From Magnetospira sp. (lineage in GTDB: Bacteria; Pseudomonadota; Alphaproteobacteria; Rhodospirillales; Magnetospiraceae), in assembly GCA_028277325.1 (NCBI GenBank), contig JANQGL010000172.1, positions 1-18,180 of the forward strand: a DNA stretch of 18,180 bases, written 5' to 3'. Positions 13,101 through 18,180 of this stretch are shown piece by piece. Numbering within the stretch: the first letter of the stretch is position 1; each line of letters starts with the position of its first letter. Below the pieces are notes generated by a model. It did no database searches, had not been told where the DNA came from, and saw nothing but the letters and a program-made list of their open reading frames with translations. A program made the position numbers and the translations under genes.

Positions 13101-13551
13101 ATGGTTAAACCCGTTCTGCGCTGGCCGGGGGGGCAAGCGCCGACTTCTTCCCGAGTTGCGAGCCCGGATGCCGGATCGGTATGGCGGCTATCACGAACCA
13201 TTTCTGGGCGGCGGCGCCCTGTTCCTATCCGAGCGGCCGGACCATGGCTACGTGGGCGACGTCAACCCGGAAGTCGCCAACCTATATGCCGTCATCAAGC
13301 ACAAGCCTCGGGCCGACTTCACCCGCTACACGGCGGACGGGTTCGACGCGGAGGCGCACCGGGAGCTGTGGCGGACCTGTGTCAAACTGCACCGGCTGGG
13401 GATCCTCTGGATGGTGTCCAACGCCCACACGCCCTGGGTGTTGCACCTTTGGCGGGCGTTCCGGGTCGACGTCATCCAGGCGCCCCGCTCCATCGCCGCT
13501 GGCGCCCGAGGCCGGGCACCGGTCCGCGAGGTTTTGGTCCGCAACTACTGA
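13101..13551 (+). pseudogene. Broken Dam-type (D12 class) adenine DNA methyltransferase
   Basis: The first frame reads MVKPVLRWPGG, the SAM-binding motif start of D12-class N6-adenine methylases, which should continue GK. A run of seven G (13127-13133) shifts the frame; with six G it would read on as GKRRLLPELRARMPDRYGG. From 13156 the other frame continues the family: YHEPFLGGGALFLSE, GYVGDVNPEVANLYAVIK, then jumps at KHKPRAD to FTRYTADGF, EAHRELW, WMVSNAHTPWV, APRSI and EVLVRNY. The part between, normally well over 100 residues including the catalytic DPPY motif, is absent. Two independent lesions, a frameshift and an internal deletion, make this a dead gene. Its stop overlaps the end of the convergent repressor gene by 7 bases. 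Confidence 0.85.
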
Positions 13552-13991
13552 TTCACCACCAGCTTCAAATAGTCGGCGACGGTGCGGGCGTCCACCGGCT
13601 CGTCCGCGTCGGCGAAGCGCTGGTAGAGCAGGGCCACCACCCGGGCCTTGAGGTGCGGCGCCAGGGTCCGGCCGGCCTGGTCGAGTCGGCGCTCCACCGA
13701 GTCGAGCACGGCGGCCAGCAGATCCTCGTCGACCCGCACCCGGCCGCCCTCGCCGGTGCTGCCGGGCGGGATCTCGCCGACGATTTCGGCAATCGGCCGG
13801 CCGCAGGCCGCCGACAGCCGGTCCAGGGTCGCCCAGGACAACGAATCCGCCTCGTTCCTCAGAAATTTATAGAGCGTGTTGGGAGACAGTCCGGCCGAAC
13901 GGCACCAACTGGCCGCCTGCAGGCCGTAATGGTCCATGAAGCGGGTCAGCGCCTGCTGACGCTTTTCCGCGCGATCCCGTGCGTTCGACAT
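13545..13991 (-). CDS. Phage-type HTH repressor
   Basis: The 148-residue protein has an Xre-like HTH near residues 10-70: RQQALTRFMDHYGLQAASWC, AGLSPNTLYKFLRNEADSLS, WATLDRLSAACGRPIAEIVG. The rest (DEDLLAAVLDSVERRLDQAG, ARVVALLYQRFADADEP) is helical and probably serves dimerisation; there is no serine-protease domain as in LexA-like repressors. ATG 13991 is the first possible ATG in frame and has no clear ribosome site. It is transcribed away from the Cro-like gene across a 97-base region with overlapping promoters and an operator-like dyad, the classic layout of a lysogeny switch. Inducer and induction route are not evident. Confidence 0.85.
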   Translation of the reverse strand: MSNARDRAEKRQQALTRFMDHYGLQAASWCRSAGLSPNTLYKFLRNEADSLSWATLDRLSAACGRPIAEIVGEIPPGSTGEGGRVRVDEDLLAAVLDSVERRLDQAGRTLAPHLKARVVALLYQRFADADEPVDARTVADYLKLVVNQ

Positions 13992-14029
13992 GAACGCAGA
14001 ATGGAGGGATTCACACCGTCCTGCGATTT

Positions 14030-14058
14030 CAAATATGCATGATGTTCGCGATTGACAA
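14030..14058 (-). promoter_or_regulatory. Probable promoter of the repressor gene
   Basis: On the minus strand TTGTCA (14058-14053) is followed after 17 bases by TATTTG (14035-14030), giving a start near 14023 and a leader of about 30 bases. Its -35 element overlaps the -35 of the plus-strand promoter in the palindrome TTGACAA. Confidence 0.45.
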
Positions 14059-14080
14059 ATCATACACAACTGTGATTTTA
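14052..14080 (+). promoter_or_regulatory. Probable promoter of the Cro-like operon
   Basis: TTGACA (14052-14057) is a perfect -35 box. After 17 bases lies ATTTTA (14075-14080), a moderate -10. Transcription would start at about 14087-14089, at the ATG of the Cro-like gene itself. Confidence 0.55.
14057..14078. promoter_or_regulatory. Operator-like dyad, right copy
   Basis: AAATCA (14057-14062), ten bases, TGATTT (14073-14078) form a 22-base dyad lying between the -35 and -10 of the plus-strand promoter. Its core matches the left copy at 11676-11695 in 18 of 20 bases. A protein bound here would block the Cro-like promoter. Confidence 0.6.
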
Positions 14081-14088
14081 ATCCCCGC

Positions 14089-14307
14089 ATGAGCCGTTTC
14101 GAAACCCAATACCAAGACACGGTTGCGCGGGTCCGGGCGTACCGGGACCGGGCGGGACTCACCGCGTCGGGCATGGCCAGGGCGGCCGGGCTGTCGCCCA
14201 ACGCCCTGCGCCACATGGACCGGCCCGACTGGGCGCCGTCGCACAGGACCCTGGCGGCCCTGGAACGCCTGGTGCCCGAGGACTTCGTCCCCGACGCCAC
14301 GGCCTGA
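14089..14307 (+). CDS. Cro-like HTH protein
   Basis: The 72-residue protein is a single HTH domain: TVARVRAYRDRAGLTASGMA (residues 11-30), RAAGLSPNALRHMDRPDWAP, HRTLAALERLVPEDF. Size and divergent position opposite the repressor match a Cro protein. There is no Shine-Dalgarno sequence, and the predicted promoter would start the mRNA at or next to the ATG, so translation is probably leaderless. It is the first gene of the long plus-strand operon. Assignment as Cro is by position and fold; the binding site has not been shown. Confidence 0.82.
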   Translation: MSRFETQYQDTVARVRAYRDRAGLTASGMARAAGLSPNALRHMDRPDWAPSHRTLAALERLVPEDFVPDATA

Positions 14308-14368
14308 GCCGGGCCCGTCGTGACGGTCGGACAACGGCGGCGCGGCCACCGAACGGGAGTGCCTTGCC

Positions 14369-14881
14369 ATGACCAAGCGGCCGGACCCCAACACCTTCCC
14401 CGGCGCGGTGCGCGAAATCCTCGGCATCCTGGGCGCGGCGGCGGCGGCCGCGCTGTGCGGGCGCTCGGAGCGCACGGTGTACCAATGGGCGGACGGCGAG
14501 ACCCCGACCGTGCCCGACCTGCGCCAAGCCCTGGCGCTGGACGTCGCCTATGTGCGGGAGACCGGCCGACGGGCGCCGCTGCAGGCGATATTCGGCCGCC
14601 TGCTGACCGAGCAGACCGGTGACACACCGCCGCCGCCAGCCGAATTGACGCGGGAGTTCCTGGACGTGCAGGCGGAAGTGGGCCACCTGGCCGAGCGGCT
14701 GCGCGCGGCCCTCGACGCCGCCGGGCCCGGAGGTCGCGCGGTCACGGTGACCGAGGCGCGCGGGCTGTTGCTCCAACTGGAGTCCCTTCGCCTCGAAATC
14801 GACGAAGTGGACCGCGCCCTGCGCGCGGCGGCCGGCCTGACCCGCCCCATCCGCATAAGGACCGGAGACGGCCCATGCTGA
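14369..14881 (+). CDS. CII-like helix-turn-helix phage protein
   Basis: The 170-residue protein carries a short HTH-like segment at about residues 14-60 (VREILGILGAAAAAALCGRS, ERTVYQWADGETPTVPDLRQ), followed by a helical C-terminal region (FLDVQAEVGHLAERLRAAL and GLLLQLESLRLEIDEVDRAL) that could form a coiled coil. The position after the Cro-like gene and this layout resemble phage CII-type or other early regulatory proteins; the family assignment is tentative. GGGAG lies about nine bases before the ATG at 14369. The stop overlaps the next ATG by 7 bases (ATGCTGA). Sixty-one bases of untranslated sequence separate it from the Cro-like gene. Confidence 0.65.
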   Translation: MTKRPDPNTFPGAVREILGILGAAAAAALCGRSERTVYQWADGETPTVPDLRQALALDVAYVRETGRRAPLQAIFGRLLTEQTGDTPPPPAELTREFLDVQAEVGHLAERLRAALDAAGPGGRAVTVTEARGLLLQLESLRLEIDEVDRALRAAAGLTRPIRIRTGDGPC

Positions 14882-15156
14882 AGGTGTATTCCACACACCC
14901 GGTCACCGACCCGCCGTTTCCCATCCGGCCGGTGGACCGACCAGCCGCCGCCGACGTCGCGGTGTTGCGGATCCGCGGCGAGGGCGTCCCGGCGCGGGCC
15001 GCCCTGGCGGCCGGCGTGCCGGTCTACCTGTGCGGCGCGGCCGCCCGAGGCCGGATGCCCGAGGACATCGCGGAACACCCGCTTCTGCGGGTCGAACGCG
15101 ATATGGCACCCGAGGACTGTCTGCTGTTCTTCGCCCACGCGCGGGGGTGGCGATGA
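14875..15156 (+). CDS. Hypothetical protein, 93 residues
   Basis: No family is recognised. The sequence has alternating short hydrophobic strands and turns: AAADVAVLRIRGEGVP, AALAAGVPVYLCGAAARGR, and DCLLFFAHARGWR at the end, suggesting a compact alpha/beta soluble protein. GGAG sits seven bases before the ATG at 14875, and the gene is nested between overlaps with both neighbours (7 bases upstream, ATGA downstream), which supports real translation. Confidence 0.6.
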   Translation: MLKVYSTHPVTDPPFPIRPVDRPAAADVAVLRIRGEGVPARAALAAGVPVYLCGAAARGRMPEDIAEHPLLRVERDMAPEDCLLFFAHARGWR

Positions 15157-15419
15157 CGCGGTGGCGCGACCAGTTGCACCGCCACGAGGCGCTGAAGGAC
15201 TCGGGCCGCGCAACCTATCGCGGCGGCGGGCGACCGATGCGCGGCGCCGAGGGGGTGGCCTTCCGCCGCTGCCAGTGGATCGCCGGCGAGCCGACCCGCG
15301 ACGAATCCTGCAAGTGCGGCGCCCCGGCTATCCCCGGCTCCCCCTATTGCGAGGCCCATCACCGGCGGGCCTACCTGCCGCGCGCCGAGACGAAGGCAAC
15401 CCCATGCTGCCGAAACTGA
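15153..15419 (+). CDS. Short GcrA C-terminal-domain-like protein
   Basis: GcrA of alphaproteobacteria binds sigma-70 RNA polymerase and DNA methylated at GANTC, tuning cell-cycle promoters. This 88-residue protein keeps only the kind of motif found at the GcrA C-terminus: RRCQWIAGEPTRDESCKCG (about residues 38-56), GAPAIPGSPYCEAHHRRAYL (56-75). Cys40, Cys53, Cys55, Cys66 and His69/His70 could bind zinc. The N-terminal GcrA DNA-binding helices are missing; the first 37 residues are polar and basic. The ATG at 15153 overlaps the previous stop (ATGA); the longer open frame from 15030 is a shadow of the neighbouring gene. It may alter host polymerase or sense methylation, but this is inference from family resemblance. 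Confidence 0.7.
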   Translation: MTRWRDQLHRHEALKDSGRATYRGGGRPMRGAEGVAFRRCQWIAGEPTRDESCKCGAPAIPGSPYCEAHHRRAYLPRAETKATPCCRN

Positions 15420-15925
15420 GCATCCGGCCGCCCTGGCGCGTGACGATGGACGGCCGGCCGGCGGTGGCGCTGTCCGACCGCGAGGCGGCCCTTCTGCGCC
15501 GCCTTCAGGCGAGGCCGCTGGTTTCGCGGTCCGAGATGATTGCGGAGCTGTGGCCGAATCCGGACGACGAACCGGCCGCCGCCGAGGACGCCGTCCATCA
15601 AGCACTGCACAGGCTGCGGCGCAAGCTGGCGCCGTTCGGCGTCGGCATCGAGACCGAGCGCGGGCGGGGATATCGCCTCGTGGTCGACCCATCGTCGGCC
15701 GCCGGGAATCCGTTCGGGGCGCCGGACGCGGTATACCGGACCCTCGTTCGCGCCGAGGCCCCGGCGCTGCCGCTGCTGGCGTCGGTGCGCGCCCTGGGCC
15801 CGGGCCGGGTGCGCTGGGCCGGCAATCCGCCGACCGGCACCGACCTCACATCCTGGGAACTCGACGGCCGCCGCGCGACCCGTGACGAGCTGGTCCAAAC
15901 GGCGCGGGGGGCGCGCGATGCATGA
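15404..15925 (+). CDS. OmpR/PhoB-type winged-helix DNA-binding protein without receiver domain
   Basis: The 173-residue protein has a Trans_reg_C winged helix at about residues 20-93: VALSDREAALLRRLQARPLV, SRSEMIAELW, then the recognition helix region AEDAVHQALHRLRRKLAPFG and the wing IETERGRGYRLVV. No phosphorylatable receiver domain precedes it. A C-terminal region of about 75 residues (ALPLLASVRALGPGRVRWAG, TSWELDGRRATRDEL) is of unknown fold. AAGG lies seven bases before ATG 15404. It overlaps the GcrA-like gene by 16 bases and the methyltransferase gene by 8. It could be a transcription activator for later element genes. Confidence 0.8.
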   Translation: MLPKLSIRPPWRVTMDGRPAVALSDREAALLRRLQARPLVSRSEMIAELWPNPDDEPAAAEDAVHQALHRLRRKLAPFGVGIETERGRGYRLVVDPSSAAGNPFGAPDAVYRTLVRAEAPALPLLASVRALGPGRVRWAGNPPTGTDLTSWELDGRRATRDELVQTARGARDA

Positions 15926-17855
15926 AATCCGCCACTTCCATCTGTTCTGCGGCAGCGGCGGCGGCGCCCTCGGCTTCAATCGGGCGCAGGCCCGGGTTGG
16001 CACGGCACGGGCCCGGTTCCGCTGCCTCGGCGGAGTCGACGCCGACCCGGCTGCGGTGCGAGACTTCTCGCGTCTGGCCGGGACGCCGGGAACGCTGCTC
16101 GACCTGTTCGACCGCGACCAGTACCGGGACTGGCACGGCTGCGAGCCGCCGGCCGGCTGGCGCGAGGCGGTTCCGGACGACGTCCGCCGGGCGGCCGGCG
16201 ACGAGCGGCCGCATATCGTGTTCACCTCGCCGCCCTGCAAGGGGTTCTCCGGGCTGCTGTCCGAGCGCCGCTCGACCTCGGCGAAATACCAGGCGTTGAA
16301 CCGTCTGACCGTGCGCGGTCTCTGGCTCGTCCTGGAGGCCTGGGCCGACGACCCCCTGGAGTTCGTGCTGCTGGAGAACGTGCCGCGCATCGCGACCCGC
16401 GGCGCGCCGTTGCTCGACACCATCGAGGGACTGCTGAAGCACCACGGCTATGCGGTGGCGCGCACCGCCCACGACTGCGGGGAACTGGGCGGCCTGGCGC
16501 AGTCGAGAAAACGCTTCCTGCTGGTCGCCCGCCATGTGGCCAAGGTGCCGCCGTTCCTCTACGAGCCGGAACGGCATCGGCTGCGCGCGGTTGGCGAGGT
16601 GCTGGAGCGCCTGCCCCTTCCCGGCGACGCGGCCGGCGGACCGATGCACGCCGTGCCGCGCCTGACCTGGAAGACCTGGGTCCGTCTGGCCTTCGTCGAG
16701 GCCGGGTCGGACTGGCGGTCGCTGAACCGGCTCGTGGTCGAGGATGGGGTCCTGCGCGACTACCTGATTGTGCCCGAGATGCACGGCGGGGTCTGCGGGG
16801 TGAACCGGTGGACCGACAGCGCGCCGACGATCTCCGGACGCGGCGGACCGACCAACGGCGCCTATTCGGTCGCCGATCCCCGGCGGGCGGAGGGATCGGC
16901 CGAATTCGGCCAGTACGCGGTCCGGATATGGGATGACGTCGGCCCCACGGTCACCGGCAAGGCGGCGCCGGGGGCCGGGCCGTTCTCCGTCGCCGACCCG
17001 CGCCCGGGCAACTGGCCGGGTGGGAAATACCGCATCGTCCGTTGCGACGAGGCGGCCGGAGCGGTCATCGCAGCCAGTGCGACGGGCAACGGTGCTTTCG
17101 GGGTCGCGGACCCCCGGTGCGGGGACCGTCGGTCGGGAAGTCTCGGCGTCTGTCCGTGGGACGAACGTTCGGGCACGGTGACCGGCGAAGGGTTTCCGAC
17201 CAACGGCCCGTTCACTGTGGCCGACCCAAGACTTGAAGGCATCCGCCACAACAACGTCTGCCGCGTCGCCGCATGGGAGACCTCCTGTCCCGCCGTCACC
17301 GCCGGCGGTGGTCCCAGTTCGGGCGGCATCTGTGTCGCCGACCCGCGTCCGGGCATCGACCGTTCGGACGGCCACTACATCACCGGCGGCCATTACGGGG
17401 TTGTGCCGTGGAGCGAGCCCGCCAAGTCGGTGACCGGCGGGGCGCGTCACGACCGGGGACACTTCTCGGTCGCCGACCCGCGTACTTGCGCAAATAGTCA
17501 AACTGAGCCGAATGCCTGGCTACCGGCCGCCGGCGACCGCCTCGTCTGCGTCATCCGGGCCCTGGACGGCACCTGGCACCGGCCGTTCACCACCCTGGAA
17601 CTGGCAGCGCTGCAGGGCCTGGTCGACCCGGACCGGGACCTGGTCCTGGACGGAACCTCGCACACCGCGTGGCGCGAACGCATCGGCAACATGGTGCCAC
17701 CGCCGGCGGCGCGGGCCATCGCCGGGGTGATGGGCACGGCGCTGCTGCTCGCCCGGGCCGGGCAGACCTTCGCCCTGGGCGCAACCCCAATCTGGGTGCG
17801 GCCGGTGGCGGTGGCGGCGGCGGTGGATACCGGACGGACGGGAGCTGCGGAATGA
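15918..17855 (+). CDS. C5-cytosine DNA methyltransferase with six VADPR repeats
   Basis: The 645-residue protein transfers methyl from SAM to cytosine in DNA. Motif I FHLFCGSGGGALGF is at residues 7-20, motif IV FTSPPCKGFSG with catalytic Cys107 at 102-112, motif VI FVLLENVPRI at 149-158, motif VIII AQSRKRFLLVAR at 194-205, and the C-terminal motifs IX/X FTTLELAALQG (557-567) and RIGNMVPPPAARAI (588-601). Between VIII and IX, where the target-recognition domain lies, are six 30-residue repeats of the form hxxWdexxxTVTGxgxPxxGxfsVADPR. Typical monospecific enzymes are 300-450 residues; this one is enlarged by the repeats. ATG 15918 overlaps the upstream stop by 8 bases. It may protect the element from restriction. 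Target sequence is unknown. Confidence 0.93.
   Translation: MHEIRHFHLFCGSGGGALGFNRAQARVGTARARFRCLGGVDADPAAVRDFSRLAGTPGTLLDLFDRDQYRDWHGCEPPAGWREAVPDDVRRAAGDERPHIVFTSPPCKGFSGLLSERRSTSAKYQALNRLTVRGLWLVLEAWADDPLEFVLLENVPRIATRGAPLLDTIEGLLKHHGYAVARTAHDCGELGGLAQSRKRFLLVARHVAKVPPFLYEPERHRLRAVGEVLERLPLPGDAAGGPMHAVPRLTWKTWVRLAFVEAGSDWRSLNRLVVEDGVLRDYLIVPEMHGGVCGVNRWTDSAPTISGRGGPTNGAYSVADPRRAEGSAEFGQYAVRIWDDVGPTVTGKAAPGAGPFSVADPRPGNWPGGKYRIVRCDEAAGAVIAASATGNGAFGVADPRCGDRRSGSLGVCPWDERSGTVTGEGFPTNGPFTVADPRLEGIRHNNVCRVAAWETSCPAVTAGGGPSSGGICVADPRPGIDRSDGHYITGGHYGVVPWSEPAKSVTGGARHDRGHFSVADPRTCANSQTEPNAWLPAAGDRLVCVIRALDGTWHRPFTTLELAALQGLVDPDRDLVLDGTSHTAWRERIGNMVPPPAARAIAGVMGTALLLARAGQTFALGATPIWVRPVAVAAAVDTGRTGAAE
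16794..17483 (+). repeat. Six in-frame 30-codon repeats in the methyltransferase
   Basis: Repeat cores are at 16794-16883, 16914-17003, 17028-17117, 17142-17231, 17259-17348 and 17394-17483 (residues 293-322, 333-362, 371-400, 409-438, 448-477, 493-522). Each ends in VADPR, usually with TVTG or a close form 15-18 residues earlier and a Trp near the start. Spacers between cores are 8 to 15 residues. DNA identity among copies is modest, so the duplication is old and maintained by selection on protein. Confidence 0.9.
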
Positions 17856-17965
17856 CCGGCGGAATCCCGAGCCCCGACTCGGGCCTGGGGTGGGCGATCG
17901 GACTCGCGCTGGTGGCGCTGTCGCTGGTCATCGGCGGCCTGCTGGCCTGGTGGGTCGATCGATGA
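17852..17965 (+). CDS. 37-residue single-pass membrane peptide
   Basis: The ATG overlaps the methyltransferase stop in ATGA (17852-17855). After a short polar start there is one hydrophobic helix at about residues 12-34 (LGWAIGLALVALSLVIGGLL, AWW), ending in VDR. It is too short for a transporter and resembles the many small membrane peptides of phage early operons. Function unknown. Confidence 0.55.
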   Translation: MTGGIPSPDSGLGWAIGLALVALSLVIGGLLAWWVDR

Positions 17966-18180
17966 GCCGCTTACCGCCACGGCCCGGCGCGCTCGGCGAT
18001 CGCGGCCGGCTAGGCCGCGTCGTCGACGCTCACCACCAGGCGCTTGCCGAGCGTCGCCAGGGCGGACTCGAGGCGGCCGATCTTGGTTGCGTGGCAAGCG
18101 CCTGGTGGTGAGCGTCGACGACGCGGCCTAGCCGGCCGCGATCGCCGAGCGCGCCGGGCCGGGGCGGTAAGCGGCTCATC
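17961..18180. repeat. Terminal inverted fold-back at right contig end
   Basis: Bases 17961-18048 and 18093-18180 are reverse complements over 88 bases with one mismatch (A at 17979 against G at the paired position), separated by 44 bases. As at the left end, this looks like a chimera of the sequencing or assembly. It means the sequence after about 18092 is a reversed copy and should not be annotated. Confidence 0.9.
18010..18092 (-). CDS. C-terminal fragment of an Xre/antitoxin-like protein
   Basis: Read on the minus strand before the fold-back begins, the frame gives TKIGRLESALATLGKRLVVS then VDDAA and a TAG at 18012-18010. Such an ending (final helix, ALGKRL, then a short beta strand and acidic tail) is typical of HTH antitoxins of the HigA type. 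The start lies beyond the contig. An alternative is a plus-strand gene starting at ATG 17962, coupled to the 37-residue peptide, but that frame is Pro/Arg/Gly-rich and looks like a shadow. Only about 26 residues support this call. Confidence 0.45.

Noticed and set aside
17962..18111. A plus-strand gene starting in an ATGA overlap after the 37-residue membrane peptide.
   Set aside because: The frame is Pro/Arg/Gly-rich, runs into the fold-back and ends there, while the minus strand gives a sensible HTH-protein ending. It is not fully excluded.
1..18180. CRISPR arrays, rRNA genes, insertion sequences and replication origins.
   Set aside because: No array of regularly spaced DNA repeats, no rRNA-like sequence, no transposase and no iteron cluster was seen. 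The only regular repeats are the coding VADPR units.

Overview
The window appears to be one complete contig of a GC-rich alphaproteobacterium, most likely Rhodospirillales-like. This placement rests on the glnD-murJ-trpS gene order, the protein character and the GcrA-like protein; it is not based on any search. Both contig ends carry an inverted fold-back of their own terminal sequence (1-76 against 134-209, and 17961-18048 against 18093-18180), so the first and last ~200 bases should not be trusted as natural sequence.

Chromosomal part (about 77-7183). All protein genes are on the minus strand: N-formylglutamate amidohydrolase family protein, glnD (bifunctional PII uridylyl-transferase/uridylyl-removing enzyme), murJ (lipid II flippase) joined to glnD by an ATGA overlap, trpS, and the broken N-terminus of a TauE/SafE permease. 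A plus-strand tRNA-Val(GAC) with its own promoter and a strong hairpin terminator closes this part.

Integrated element, left arm (7221-11292, minus strand). A tyrosine recombinase points at the tRNA gene, the usual layout of a prophage or integrative element inserted at a tRNA 3' end. Upstream of it lies a very compact co-directional operon: Xre regulator, 51-aa membrane peptide, second Xre regulator, 30-aa peptide, ASCH/PUA-like phage protein, small Cys-rich protein, sulfotransferase-like protein, AlpA-like remnant, excisionase-like protein, integrase. Most junctions are 1-4 bp stop/start overlaps.

Middle (11293-13551). A 550-bp untranslated stretch holds a perfect 13-bp hairpin and an operator-like site. 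Next come a four-helix membrane protein and a convergent membrane-anchored PD-(D/E)XK nuclease-like protein, then a doubly broken Dam-type adenine methylase that has lost its catalytic DPPY region.

Control region and right operon (13545-17965). A repressor (minus) and a Cro-like gene (plus) diverge from overlapping promoters that contain a second copy of the operator-like sequence. The Cro-like gene is probably read from a leaderless mRNA. The plus-strand operon continues through a CII-like HTH protein, an unknown 93-aa protein, a short GcrA C-terminal-domain-like protein, an OmpR-type winged-helix protein, a large C5-cytosine methyltransferase with six 30-residue repeats ending VADPR, and a 37-aa membrane peptide. 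The start of the right-hand fold-back holds the C-terminus of a minus-strand Xre/antitoxin-like protein. The right end of the element is not in the window.

The most noteworthy items are the VADPR-repeat methyltransferase next to a stand-alone GcrA-like module, the membrane nuclease/four-helix protein pair, and the shared operator that may link the two regulatory centres of the element.
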